Of a stretch of 64,000 nucleotides of DNA, positions 8,033 through 16,522 are shown one piece after another (the stretch's first letter is position 1; every line of letters starts with the position of its first letter). This DNA is from Pseudomonadales bacterium (lineage in GTDB: Bacteria > Pseudomonadota > Gammaproteobacteria > Pseudomonadales > Azotimanducaceae), in contig JANQPF010000010.1 of NCBI GenBank assembly GCA_028285415.1, positions 186,001 to 250,000 of the forward strand, written 5' to 3'. The position numbers and the translations under genes are program-made. The notes under the pieces were generated by a model, which was given only the letters and a program-made list of their open reading frames with translations, was not told the origin of the DNA and did no database searches.

Positions 8033-8911
8033 ATGAACGCTGCGGAACACCCCAAAAAAACGATTGAGGTACTGGGCAAACGCATGAGTTACGTGGAAAT
8101 GGGGGAGGGTAATCCCATCGTTTTCCAGCATGGCAACCCGACCTCTTCCTACCTCTGGCGCAACATCATGCCCGCCGTCAAACACCTGGGCCGCTGCATT
8201 GCGCTCGATCTGATTGGCATGGGCGATTCGGAAAAGCTCGACGATTCGGGGCCGGAGCGCTACACCTTCGCGGAACATTATCAATACTTCGATGCCGCCA
8301 TGGCTGAGCTTGGCATTACGGAGAACGTCACTCTGGTCATTCACGACTGGGGCTCTGCTCTGGGTTTCCACTGGGCCAATCAGCATCGCAACGCCGTCGC
8401 TGGCATCTGCTACATGGAAGCGATCGTCTGTCCGATGCCAACCTGGGACGACTTCCCAGAGGCCGCCCGCGGCGTGTTTCAAGGCTTCCGTTCCCCGGCC
8501 GGCGAGGCCATGGTGCTCGAGAACAACGTCTTCGTCGAAAACGTCTTGCCGGGCTCGATACTGCGTGACATGACCGACGAGGAGATGGCGGTTTACCGCC
8601 GTCCTTTTACCGACCCGGGTGAGGGCCGGCGTCCCACGCTCACCTGGCCGAGACAGATCCCCATTGCCGGTGAGCCGCCTGAAGTGGTCGAGATTGCGGA
8701 AGCTTATGCAAGCTGGCTCGATGGCAGTGACATCAAGAAGCTCTTCATCAACGCGGAACCCGGCGCCATCCTCATTGGCGCTCAGCGGGAACGCTGCCGG
8801 GCCTGGCCGAATCAGACGGAGGTGACCGTCGCTGGATCACATTTCATTCAGGAAGACAGCCCGGACGAGATTGCCGCTGCCATCGTCGACTGGATGGGGC
8901 AGGCGGGCTAG
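8033..8911 (+). CDS. dhaA: Haloalkane dehalogenase (HLD-II, LinB/DhaA-type)
   Basis: A 292-residue alpha/beta-hydrolase that cleaves carbon-halogen bonds hydrolytically to give an alcohol and halide. All five active-site residues of subfamily II are present by motif alignment: Asn35 ([14 protein letters not shown]) and Trp106 for halide binding, nucleophile Asp105 ([13 protein letters not shown]), acid Glu129 (GICYMEA) and base His270 ([15 protein letters not shown]). [10 protein letters not shown] near 237-246 is strikingly LinB-like. The start at 8033 follows the upstream stop by one base; a longer reading runs into the crotonase gene. It ends overlapping a convergent transporter gene by 3 nt. 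The natural substrate is unknown. Confidence 0.94.
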   Translation: MNAAEHPKKTIEVLGKRMSYVEMGEGNPIVFQHGNPTSSYLWRNIMPAVKHLGRCIALDLIGMGDSEKLDDSGPERYTFAEHYQYFDAAMAELGITENVTLVIHDWGSALGFHWANQHRNAVAGICYMEAIVCPMPTWDDFPEAARGVFQGFRSPAGEAMVLENNVFVENVLPGSILRDMTDEEMAVYRRPFTDPGEGRRPTLTWPRQIPIAGEPPEVVEIAEAYASWLDGSDIKKLFINAEPGAILIGAQRERCRAWPNQTEVTVAGSHFIQEDSPDEIAAAIVDWMGQAG

Positions 8912-9795
8912 GGGTCAGCCGCTGGCCGGGCGAGCTGCAGTCCGGCCACAATGACGGCAAGTCCGGCAACGGCGCCCCAGCCGATGGCTTCGCCAAGCAC
9001 CAGGTAGATGATGATCAGCGACAGGAACGGCGAAAGAAAAATGAGCTGCCCGATGCGGGCAGCGTTTGCCGTGCGTCGCAGAGCCTGCTGCCAGAGCACA
9101 AAGGTCACGCCCATCTCGATCAGCCCCACCCAGGCCCCGTAAAACAAGTTTTCGGACGACAGCGTCGGCCAACCGGGACCCAGCCAGCACACGAGCCCGA
9201 CAAACGGCGTGCCGATGCTGAAACTCCAGAACATGATGGCGGCAGCGGGGCTTTTGCAGCGGGTATTGAGCAACCAGTACGCCGCCCAGAGCACCGTGCT
9301 CGACAGAGCCAGGATGACGCCGAGCACGTCCCAGCCGCCACCCCCGTGCTCAGCCGTCAACAGCAGCAGCACCACACCGGCGTAGGAGACGAGGATGCCT
9401 GCCAGTGATCTACCGCTCAGCTTCTGCCCCAGGATTGGCACCGCCAGAAGCGCAAGCGTAATTGCCCAAGTGTAGTTTAGAGGCTGCGCGATATGCGCGG
9501 GCAGGCGGTCGTAGGCGCCGAAGAGGATGAGGTAGTAAACGAGCGGATTGATGAGACCGAGTGCAACTGCCAGCCACTTGTCTCCGGCGACCAGACGCAG
9601 CGAACCCGTTGCCAGAACGTAGACAAGAAAGACCACCCAGGAAAACAGGCTGCCGAGCCAGAGCAGCTGTTCCACCGCGAGAACCTGCAGGCCGAGCTTG
9701 AACCCGGTTGCCACCGTCGACCAGAGCAGCACGGCGGCAAGGCCGCAGAGCAGCGCAACCCTTTCGTCGCCTTGTTGTTGAGCCGGGGCTTCCAT
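8908..9795 (-). CDS. EamA/DMT-family transporter
   Basis: 295 residues from the ATG at 9795; a GTG at 9831 would add 12 residues but overlaps the divergent Nudix region. About ten hydrophobic helices form two EamA repeats, beginning [20 protein letters not shown] and ending [20 protein letters not shown]. It is an inner-membrane drug/metabolite superfamily exporter of unknown substrate. Its stop overlaps the dehalogenase stop, so transcription of the two converges with no room for a separate terminator. Confidence 0.87.
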   Translation of the reverse strand: MEAPAQQQGDERVALLCGLAAVLLWSTVATGFKLGLQVLAVEQLLWLGSLFSWVVFLVYVLATGSLRLVAGDKWLAVALGLINPLVYYLILFGAYDRLPAHIAQPLNYTWAITLALLAVPILGQKLSGRSLAGILVSYAGVVLLLLTAEHGGGGWDVLGVILALSSTVLWAAYWLLNTRCKSPAAAIMFWSFSIGTPFVGLVCWLGPGWPTLSSENLFYGAWVGLIEMGVTFVLWQQALRRTANAARIGQLIFLSPFLSLIIIYLVLGEAIGWGAVAGLAVIVAGLQLARPAADP

Positions 9796-9848
9796 GCCCG
9801 GACTATAACGACTAGATTGGCGTGTCGTCACAAATTACGGTCTCTGCC

Positions 9849-10508
9849 ATGCAGTGCAACGACGCGTTGCTTCAGACCATCAGCGCCAACATCAGCGAAT
9901 TCGAAGTGCGCCCCGCGGCTGATCCGGGGCTGCGCAGGGCCGCCGTTGCGATCACCGTGACGGACGTCGGTTTCGGCCCTGACCTCCCTGGATTCGAAAC
10001 CCCGGCGCAGTGGCTCTCCGATGCTGCGCTGCTCCTGACCCGCCGTTCCGCCAGGCTGCGTAATCATCCGGGGCAATGGGCGTTTCCGGGCGGTCGTGTC
10101 GACGAAGGTGAAACGCTCGTCCAAACGGCGCTGCGCGAAATGCACGAAGAAGTTGGTGTGGATCTCGGGGAAGATGCCGTGCTGGGTGTGCTCGATGATT
10201 TTGTCACCCGCTCCGGTTTTGCAATGACGCCGGTGATCGTCTGGGGAGGTGCAGGCCTCGATGCCATTCCCAACCCCGATGAAGTCGAGAGCGTGCACCG
10301 CATTCCCCTCAGCGAATTCATGCGTGGCGATGCGCCTCTGCTCGACGAAACGCATACCAGCGAACATCCGATCCTGCGTATGCCCGTCGGCGATGACTAC
10401 ATCGCGGCGCCAACGGCGGCGCTCATCTATCAGTTCAGGGAAGTGTGTCTGCAGGGACGCCACACCCGGGTGGCGCACTATGAACAGCCCGAGTTTGCCT
10501 GGAAGTAG
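9849..10508 (+). CDS. Nudix hydrolase, CoA pyrophosphatase type
   Basis: 219 residues from the ATG at 9849; an in-frame GTG at 9822 is an alternative, and neither has a clear ribosome site. The Nudix box is complete: GRVDEGE, seven residues, then REMHEEVGV. Just before it the NuCoA signature LLTRRSARLRNHPGQWAFPG is present, which marks CoA/acyl-CoA pyrophosphatases that yield phosphopantetheine and 3',5'-ADP. It needs Mg or Mn, bound by the EEVG glutamates. It may trim CoA thioesters in a cell with heavy acyl-CoA traffic. It is divergent from the DMT transporter. Confidence 0.9.
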   Translation: MQCNDALLQTISANISEFEVRPAADPGLRRAAVAITVTDVGFGPDLPGFETPAQWLSDAALLLTRRSARLRNHPGQWAFPGGRVDEGETLVQTALREMHEEVGVDLGEDAVLGVLDDFVTRSGFAMTPVIVWGGAGLDAIPNPDEVESVHRIPLSEFMRGDAPLLDETHTSEHPILRMPVGDDYIAAPTAALIYQFREVCLQGRHTRVAHYEQPEFAWK

Positions 10509-11942
10509 CTACTCCGACTCTTCGCTGCCCATGGATTCGGCGGCAGCAACGTCCATGCCGTCAGCATTGGAATGGAAGTGTTCCTGATCGCTGGCTTCCT
10601 CGATCTGCGCTTCGGTTGCCAGATGGAAAGTGGCGAAGCCCGGCATCACAAACTGATTCAGCGCCATGCCGATGACGCGACCGGGGTAGGGCGCTTCGAT
10701 CGGCACCTGTTCGTTCGAAATGGGATCGGTAACGGTGCCGAGGAGTTCGCCGGCTTTGACGCGGCGTCCGAGTTTGACTTCGGTAAGCAGGATACCGCCC
10801 TGATCGGCACGCACCCAGGCGGAGCTGTAGTAGGTGGGTTCCGGATTACCCCACAGGCTGCGCTTGTCGTACATGTGCATGGTGTCGAGGAGCGTAAAGA
10901 GCGCTTTGACCGTATGCTCAACGGCGTCCTCCTGCAGTCGTAGCGGTTCACCGGCTTCCAGCGTCACCGCCGGGATACCCGCGTCCGCCGCCGAGCGCCG
11001 GAGCGTCCCGTGGCCACCGGAGCTGTGCAGGATGACGGTAGCGCCGAAACCTTTGGTCAGTGCCAGCACGTCGGCGTTGTGCAGGTCAGCGCGCAGCTGC
11101 GGCAGGTTGGTGCGGTGGAAAGAGCCGGTATGCAGGTCAACCAGCCCGTCGCAGTGGACGATCACGTCGTTGAAGAAGCTGTAAGCCATCCGTGAGGCAA
11201 CGCTGCCCCGTGGATTGCCCGGGAAAAAGCGATTCAGGTCACGGCGATCCGACAGATAGCGCGAGTGGCGCTGGAATCCCTGCAGGTTGACGATGGGTAC
11301 GCCAATGACCGTGCCGGAGAGCTTGTCCGGTTTCAGCGAATACATCAGGCGGCGGACCGCCTCGATGCCGTTCAGCTCGTCGCCGTGGACCGCTGCGGTG
11401 ACGCACAGCGTTGGACCGTCTTCAATTCCGTTGGCAACCAGGACCGGCGTCGGAATGCTGGCGCCGTGCAGCGATTCACCGGCAGACCAGGTGGTCTGAA
11501 TGAGCTTACCCGGAGGCAGTTCGGCAGCGAGGAGTTCCCCCACCTGCTGACCGACAACTTCCGCGGGACCGGCGGGCGGCAGCACTGAGGTCGCCACAGA
11601 TCGTTCCACCACCTCAACTTCCGCAGGTTCCGCGGGCGTCTCTTCCAGCGTGGTTGCGGCGAGCGGCTCGGTTTCAAACTGCGGCTCGAGCACCGGCGCG
11701 GCGATGTCGATACCGAGGTCAATGTCGGGCGCCTCGACTGGCTGTAGATTGTGCCAATCGGCGTTGCGATCGACGCTGATGATGAAGGGCGGGCGGTGCG
11801 CGGTCAGGTTCAGCATCTCAGCTGTGGGCGTGGCCTTGGGCGGCACGGCAGTTGTTTCGGTGCCTTGTTGACACCCATACAAAGCTGCCAGGCCCAGAAT
11901 GCCTGCAGCGGTGAATGCTGTGGTTATTGTCCGCAAGTCCAT
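10509..11942 (-). CDS. Lipoprotein with succinylglutamate desuccinylase/aspartoacylase domain
   Basis: 477 residues from the ATG at 11942. The signal ends in the lipobox-like ALYGC (Cys24), followed by a Pro/Glu/Ala-rich segment to about residue 140. A zinc carboxypeptidase-like AstE/AspA domain follows: zinc ligands by motif His186 and Glu189 (AVHGDE) and His271 (DLHTGS), RDLNRFFPG at 234-242, and the catalytic Glu in TLEAGEP (329). The last 90 residues resemble a biotinyl/lipoyl-type barrel (GILLTEVKLGRRVKAGELLG). The start is chosen for the signal. Cytosolic relatives deacylate amino acids; a secreted form suggests an envelope substrate, which is unknown. Confidence 0.82.
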   Translation of the reverse strand: MDLRTITTAFTAAGILGLAALYGCQQGTETTAVPPKATPTAEMLNLTAHRPPFIISVDRNADWHNLQPVEAPDIDLGIDIAAPVLEPQFETEPLAATTLEETPAEPAEVEVVERSVATSVLPPAGPAEVVGQQVGELLAAELPPGKLIQTTWSAGESLHGASIPTPVLVANGIEDGPTLCVTAAVHGDELNGIEAVRRLMYSLKPDKLSGTVIGVPIVNLQGFQRHSRYLSDRRDLNRFFPGNPRGSVASRMAYSFFNDVIVHCDGLVDLHTGSFHRTNLPQLRADLHNADVLALTKGFGATVILHSSGGHGTLRRSAADAGIPAVTLEAGEPLRLQEDAVEHTVKALFTLLDTMHMYDKRSLWGNPEPTYYSSAWVRADQGGILLTEVKLGRRVKAGELLGTVTDPISNEQVPIEAPYPGRVIGMALNQFVMPGFATFHLATEAQIEEASDQEHFHSNADGMDVAAAESMGSEESE

Positions 11943-12256
11943 TGTGACGAATTGAGCGCCCTGCCAATCCCCAATCATAGTCCAGCCGCGATGCCCTGAC
12001 GTTGTCCTGTGTCCTGCTTTGACAACGCAACTGGTGATTTATTTGTGCCGTGGCGCACGATATTAAGGATTTGTTGGCCGGTTGGCCACTAAAATTGCTT
12101 TATTTTCAGTGGTATACAAATGATATACGCCAATACTTCTGAGATTCTGTGGATAACACTTGTCCGACGCGCGCGACGTTGACCGAACGCGGGCCAATCT
12201 CCACAATCGGCGGCTTGCAAAACGGACATTGAGCCAACCCAACAGGAGGAAGATAC
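11943..12256. promoter_or_regulatory. 314-nt non-coding gap upstream of peroxiredoxin and the lipoprotein deacylase
   Basis: This divergent intergenic stretch holds no convincing gene; short minus-strand readings here lack ribosome sites and family features. Its middle (about 12088-12130) is AT-rich compared with its flanks. It contains TTGGCC twice (12074-12079, 12082-12087), also readable as a TGGCC/GGCCA dyad, and a partly symmetric GTATAC/GATATAC segment near 12112-12128. I cannot assign a specific promoter or regulator. A strong ribosome site, AGGAGG, ends the region just before the peroxiredoxin ATG. Confidence 0.5.
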
Positions 12257-12736
12257 ATGGCCATCGAAGAAGGACAAAAACTACCCGAAGCCACATTGCA
12301 CATGATGCAGGAAGGACGCCCGGCAGCGGTTACTACAGACGATCTGTTTGCCGGTAAGAAGGTTGTTCTCTTTGCCGTACCAGGCGCGTTTACACCGACA
12401 TGTTCCCAGGCGCACCTGCCGGGCTATGTGGTCAACGCTGATGCCATCAAAGCAAAAGGCGTGGACAGCATTGTTTGTCTGTCGGTCAACGATGCGTTTG
12501 TCATGGACGCGTGGGGCCAGAACGCCAACGCGGAGGAGCTGCTGATGGTCGGCGACGGTAACGGTGATTTCACCTCGGCGCTCGGCCTTGAAATGGACGG
12601 CAGCGGCTTTGGGCTCGGTACCCGCTCGCAGCGCTACGCGATGATTGTCGACGACGGCACCGTCACCAAGCTTGCCGTGGAAGATCCCGGCCAGTTCGAA
12701 GTGAGCGCGGCCGAAGCGATCCTCGAAGCGCTTTAG
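12257..12736 (+). CDS. Peroxiredoxin, Prx5/redoxin type
   Basis: A 159-residue thiol peroxidase. The peroxidatic Cys49 sits in VPGAFTPTCSQAHLPG, the Prx5-type active-site loop, and a second Cys is at 74 (SIVCLSVND). GFGLGTRSQRYAMIVDDG matches the conserved Arg-containing region. There is no C-terminal glutaredoxin fusion, so reduction comes from a separate thiol donor. It detoxifies hydrogen peroxide and organic hydroperoxides in the cytosol. A near-perfect AGGAGG site 8 nt before the ATG suggests strong translation. Confidence 0.93.
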   Translation: MAIEEGQKLPEATLHMMQEGRPAAVTTDDLFAGKKVVLFAVPGAFTPTCSQAHLPGYVVNADAIKAKGVDSIVCLSVNDAFVMDAWGQNANAEELLMVGDGNGDFTSALGLEMDGSGFGLGTRSQRYAMIVDDGTVTKLAVEDPGQFEVSAAEAILEAL

Positions 12737-12746
12737 ACATCCGCCG

Positions 12747-12764
12747 GGCCGGCTGCTGCCGGCC
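12747..12764. other. Short GC-only hairpin after the peroxiredoxin
   Basis: Seven base pairs, GGCCGGC (12747-12753) and GCCGGCC (12758-12764), around a TGCT loop, ten bases after the peroxiredoxin stop. There is no following T-run, so it is a poor intrinsic terminator. It may protect the 3-prime end of the peroxiredoxin message or attenuate read-through into the membrane protein. Confidence 0.4.
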
Positions 12765-12772
12765 ACCTGATC

Positions 12773-13678
12773 GTGACACGCCTGTATCTCGGCCTGGGAC
12801 TGTTTGTCGTCCTGTACGGGTTTTTCCTGCTCGTCGGCACGATGTCCGGGCCGGCGGGATACGTGTCACCGTCGCGTTACGGCGACATGACGCTCCTCTA
12901 TGCCCTGGTACCCGCTTACTTTCTGGGCATCAGCGGTCTGGTCGATGCGCGCCGTGCGGAAGCGGTGCAGGCGCTTGTGAGGCTGGGAGCGGAAGCAGCC
13001 GACCCGGAACTGCTGATACCGAAGAGGCCCTGGCTGTGGCCGGTCATGCTCGGCGTTGCCGGGGCCGTGTTCGGACTCTTCGACTACCCGTGGTGGCAGG
13101 TGTCGGATGAGCAGCGGGTGATGGTCGTGGCGCTGGGTATCGGCAACGGCGTTGTGTGGCTTGCGGTAGGTTGGTTTCTCGGCCTTGCCATCACGAACGC
13201 GCGTTACCTGAGCCGCCTCGGCGCGCGCATAGATTTGAACCTGTTTGATCTGACGCCTCTAAAGCCGGTCGCGGGAGTTGCGAGTCTCAACGTCTTCGTG
13301 ACCATGGGGGCGTTGGCGCTCATGCCGATACAGAGCCTGAGCACGCCGTTTCACATCGAGTTTTACATCAACGGTTTTGTGGTCGGGATTCCCGCTGCCA
13401 TTGCCCTCTTTATCCTGCCGCAATGGGGGGTGCGCCGCGCGATGAGACGGATCAAAGAGCGGTATGGCGAGAACGTGAAGGAACGAATTGCGGCGCTTGG
13501 CAGCAGCGATCCCATGGCGTTGGAAACGCTGCTGGCCCACCGGGACAGGATTGCAGCCACGCGGGAGTGGCCGGTAGATCACCGGGTGTTCTCACGAGCC
13601 ATGCTGTATCTCGTTGTCCCGCCGCTGGCCTGGGTAGGTGCCGCCATTGTCGAACGCGGCGTGGATCAATTGTTTTGA
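12773..13678 (+). CDS. Multi-pass membrane protein of unknown function
   Basis: 301 residues from a GTG at 12773 without a good ribosome site. I do not recognise a family. Hydrophobic segments lie at about residues 4-24, 42-60, 80-98, 114-140, 165-185, 198-216 and 272-295, with a charged cytosolic-looking stretch at 217-270 (RRAMRRIKERYGENVKERIA). It follows the peroxiredoxin by 36 nt and precedes an SDR by 9 nt, so it could be co-transcribed with either. No catalytic or transport motif is visible. Confidence 0.7.
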   Translation: MTRLYLGLGLFVVLYGFFLLVGTMSGPAGYVSPSRYGDMTLLYALVPAYFLGISGLVDARRAEAVQALVRLGAEAADPELLIPKRPWLWPVMLGVAGAVFGLFDYPWWQVSDEQRVMVVALGIGNGVVWLAVGWFLGLAITNARYLSRLGARIDLNLFDLTPLKPVAGVASLNVFVTMGALALMPIQSLSTPFHIEFYINGFVVGIPAAIALFILPQWGVRRAMRRIKERYGENVKERIAALGSSDPMALETLLAHRDRIAATREWPVDHRVFSRAMLYLVVPPLAWVGAAIVERGVDQLF

Positions 13679-13687
13679 GGGAGAGCT

Positions 13688-14443
13688 ATGGATTTACAGG
13701 ACAAAGTGGCACTGGTGACCGGTGCCAGCGGCGACATTGGCAGCGCCATTGCCAAAGCGCTGGCGGCGGAAGGTTGCCAGGTTGTTGTGACCTACGTTGG
13801 TGCCGCGGAAGCTGCTGACGCAACCGTCGACGCGATTTCCCGAGCCGGCGGCCGCGCAGTCAAACAGCAGCTCGATCAGCGTGACCCCGATGCCATCGAG
13901 GCCGCTATCGATGCGGTCGCGCAGCTGCACGGGCGTCTCGATGTGCTGGTGAACAACGCCGCCTGGAACATCGGCATCCCGTTCCCGCAGCTCGAAGAGC
14001 TGACGCCGGAGATCTGGGACCGGGTGCTCGAAACGAATCTCCGCGCTCCGTTTCTGCTCGCCCGCGCGGCGTCCGATCTCCTGAAGGCAGATGGCGGGGG
14101 GCACATCGTCAATATCTCTTCCGCCGGTGGCATCAGCCCCGGCAGCTCGAGCATTGCCTATTCCTCCAGCAAAGCAGGTCTCAACCATCTGACCCGATGC
14201 CTGGCGGTTGCCATGGCCCCGGAAGTACAGGTCAACTGCGTGGCGCCGGGGCTGGTTGAGGAAACCCGCATGGCCAGGCGTCTGCCGGAGCAGGTTGCGG
14301 CGGGAGCGCGGGCGCAGGCGGTGCTGGGTAAGGTTGGCCAGGCCGAGGACATTGCCGGGCAGGTACTCACCTTCGTACGCTCCACGTCCATCAGCGGCCA
14401 GATCATGGTGGTTGACGGCGGCATGCCGGGCGCAATGCGCTGA
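13688..14443 (+). CDS. SDR family oxidoreductase
   Basis: A 251-residue classical SDR with TGASGDIGSAIAKAL near the N-terminus, NNAAW (NAG-motif variant), catalytic Ser in NISSAGG, YSSSK and the C-terminal ISGQIMVVDGGMPG. The sequence is 3-oxoacyl-ACP reductase-like, but the true substrate is unknown. GAGGGAGAG precedes the ATG. The stop overlaps the ATG of the LOG-family gene by one base (TGATG), so the two are translationally coupled. Confidence 0.9.
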   Translation: MDLQDKVALVTGASGDIGSAIAKALAAEGCQVVVTYVGAAEAADATVDAISRAGGRAVKQQLDQRDPDAIEAAIDAVAQLHGRLDVLVNNAAWNIGIPFPQLEELTPEIWDRVLETNLRAPFLLARAASDLLKADGGGHIVNISSAGGISPGSSSIAYSSSKAGLNHLTRCLAVAMAPEVQVNCVAPGLVEETRMARRLPEQVAAGARAQAVLGKVGQAEDIAGQVLTFVRSTSISGQIMVVDGGMPGAMR

Positions 14444-15018
14444 TGAACGTCTGCGTATTTGCCGGATCCAGCAGCGGCGCGCGAGCAAGTTATCGCGAAG
14501 CCGCCACGGCTCTCGGTACGGCCATTGCCGGCCGTGGCATGGGTCTGGTCTACGGTGGCGCCTCGGTGGGTCTCATGGGCGCGGCAGCAGACGCAGCGCT
14601 GGCTGCTGGTGGTCGCGTTGTTGGCGTACTGCCGAGCTGGCTCGATCGGCGCGAGATTGCGCACACCGGCCTTACGGAGCTGCGGGTTGTCAGCTCCATG
14701 CACGAGCGTAAGGCGCTGATGGCTGACATGGCGGACATGTTTGCGGTCCTGCCGGGTGGCATCGGCAGCCTCGAGGAGTGCTTCGAAGTGTGGACCTGGA
14801 CGCAGCTCGGGATACACAAAAAGCCGATCGGGCTCCTCAACGTCGAGGGATACTACGATGCGCTCGAGACGTTTCTCGATCAGGTGGTGACGGAGTCTTT
14901 CCTGCGCGCGGAGCATCGTGGACTTTTGTGCAGCGCACCGGCGGCAGACGAGCTGCTCGATCTCCTCAGCGCGGCAGAGCTGCCGGATCTGGAGAAGTGG
15001 CTGGACGATGTACGCTAG
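14443..15018 (+). CDS. LOG family protein (nucleotide 5'-monophosphate phosphoribohydrolase type)
   Basis: 191 residues. It has an N-terminal GSSSGA nucleotide-binding loop, LVYGGASVGLMGAAADAAL, and the family signature LPGGIGSLEECFEVWTW with its catalytic Glu. Members cleave the N-glycosidic bond of nucleoside monophosphates, including cytokinin precursors, releasing ribose-5-phosphate. In most bacteria the physiological role is nucleotide salvage or unknown. The length is normal for the family. It is coupled to the upstream SDR and converges on tesB with a 39-nt gap. Confidence 0.92.
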   Translation: MNVCVFAGSSSGARASYREAATALGTAIAGRGMGLVYGGASVGLMGAAADAALAAGGRVVGVLPSWLDRREIAHTGLTELRVVSSMHERKALMADMADMFAVLPGGIGSLEECFEVWTWTQLGIHKKPIGLLNVEGYYDALETFLDQVVTESFLRAEHRGLLCSAPAADELLDLLSAAELPDLEKWLDDVR

Positions 15019-15057
15019 TCGGCGAGCGTGTTTACCGCGGTCACGCCTTCCTGTTTG

Positions 15058-15942
15058 TTATGACAGGTTTGCCAACAGCTTGTCCCGGACCTTGCCGATG
15101 GGGCGGATCAGGCATTCCTGTGCTGCCGTAGCGACGAGCTCCCCGCTGCGGGTAAAAAAGTGGCCGCGCACGAATCCCCGTGCATTGTTCGCATTGGGGG
15201 ACTCCTTTGCGAAAAGCAGCCATTCGTCCGCGCGAAAGGGCCGGTGAAACCACAGGCTGTGGTCCAGGCTTGCACCCCGCACCGATTCGCGGATGGCGTT
15301 GCGGCCGTGGGGCAGCATGGACGTCGACATGAAGTCGAGGTCCGACATGTACGCCAGGAGCGCAATGTGTACCTCCGGATCGTCCGGTAGCGGGTCGCGG
15401 GCGCGCAGCCAGGTGTGCTTGAACGGTGGGTGCTCGGCGGTGTCCGTCATCAGGATGCGTTCCACCTGACGGGAATCGATGGCCTCGAAACGAAAGCTGA
15501 AGCGCGCGATGTCGGGCATTTCCCGTGCCAGCGCCTGATAGGCCTCCAGGTCACCGCGCAGGGATTCTGGCGGCGGCACGTCAGGCATGGGTTGAGAGTG
15601 GGTCATGCCTTCTTCGGCTTTCTGCCAGGAGCAGGACAGGCTGAAAATGGCTCTGCCGTGCTGGATGGCGGCCACCCTGCGGGTGCTGAAGGAGCGGCCG
15701 TCGCGGATACGGTCCACCTCGTAGAGGATCGGCACTTTCCAGTCACCGGCGCGCAGGAAGTACGCGTGCATCGAATGCAGCTGATGCGGCGCCTCAACTG
15801 TCCGGTAAGCCGACGCGAGCGCCTGCGCCAGCACCTGACCGCCGAACACGTGCTCGGTGTTGTGATTCTGTCCACGGTAGAGATTGCGTTCAATCTGCTC
15901 GACGTTCAGAAGGTCGAGGATTTCTTTCAAGACGGGATTCAA
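15058..15942 (-). CDS. tesB: Acyl-CoA thioesterase II
   Basis: A 294-residue tandem hot-dog thioesterase with the usual TesB length. The TTG start at 15942 is supported by GAGGA just upstream and the family-like opening NPVLKEILDLLNVEQIERN. GGQVLAQALASAYRTV is the first hot-dog helix, LHSMHAYFLRAGD follows, and LDHSLWFHRPFRADEWLLF lies in the second domain with the Asp of the catalytic triad. It hydrolyses medium- and long-chain acyl-CoAs to free acid and CoA in the cytosol. Confidence 0.94.
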   Translation of the reverse strand: MNPVLKEILDLLNVEQIERNLYRGQNHNTEHVFGGQVLAQALASAYRTVEAPHQLHSMHAYFLRAGDWKVPILYEVDRIRDGRSFSTRRVAAIQHGRAIFSLSCSWQKAEEGMTHSQPMPDVPPPESLRGDLEAYQALAREMPDIARFSFRFEAIDSRQVERILMTDTAEHPPFKHTWLRARDPLPDDPEVHIALLAYMSDLDFMSTSMLPHGRNAIRESVRGASLDHSLWFHRPFRADEWLLFAKESPNANNARGFVRGHFFTRSGELVATAAQECLIRPIGKVRDKLLANLS

Positions 15943-16106
15943 GGTTCCTCAGAGTCTGCGGCTGCGCCATATCCAGAGAAGCGCCAAGCATACACCGCCC
16001 GCAGGCATGAAGTGGAGCGAGAAACGCCGGCCATGAGCAGCGTCACGTGGCGGGTCGATTTTGGCACAATGGGTGCGTCACGAGCGAAGCAAGGCGGGAG
16101 GGTTCA

Positions 16107-16463
16107 GTGCAGATTGTCAGGGTTTACACGGGAGACGATGGGGAGAGTCACTTCGAAGATCTCGATATCGAACTCGAGGAGCAGGGTATGGCGGGTGCCA
16201 TCTCCGCGCTCTGGCCGGCCAAGGGCGTCATGTTCCGCACGGTCAGCGGCGACTACGATCTCGATTTCCATACCGCGCCGCGGCGCCAACTCGTGGTAAA
16301 TTTGCACGGATCAGTGGAAATTGAAGTCGGCGACGGCAGCGTGCGGCGTCTGGACGGCGGCGACATCCTGCTGGCGGAAGACACGACCGGTCGCGGACAC
16401 AAGAGCCGCAACGTCGATGGGCAGCCGCGCAGCTGCCTGTTCATTCCACTCGCCGATGATTGA
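16107..16463 (+). CDS. Small cupin-fold protein
   Basis: 118 residues from the GTG at 16107, preceded by GGGAGG; an in-frame GTG at 16047 would add a tail without family support. The sequence runs as beta strands with a cupin-like turn (VVNLHGSVEIEVGDGSVRRL, GGDILLAEDTTGRGHKSR, CLFIPL). It keeps one likely metal or substrate His but not the full two-motif metal set. Function is unknown. It precedes gloB by 59 nt with a perfect palindrome between. Confidence 0.78.
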   Translation: MQIVRVYTGDDGESHFEDLDIELEEQGMAGAISALWPAKGVMFRTVSGDYDLDFHTAPRRQLVVNLHGSVEIEVGDGSVRRLDGGDILLAEDTTGRGHKSRNVDGQPRSCLFIPLADD

Positions 16464-16473
16464 GAGGTTTGCT

Positions 16474-16501
16474 GCTGCAACACGCCCGGGCGTGTTGCAG
16501 C
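16474..16501. repeat. Perfect 28-bp palindrome before gloB
   Basis: GCTGCAACACGCCC (16474-16487) is followed without spacer by its exact reverse complement (16488-16501). It starts 11 nt after the cupin stop and ends 21 nt before the gloB ATG. No T-run follows. As DNA it could bind a dimeric regulator; as RNA it would fold a long hairpin between the two cistrons. Confidence 0.85.
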
Positions 16502-16522
16502 GCCGAGAAAGGAGAAATTGAT

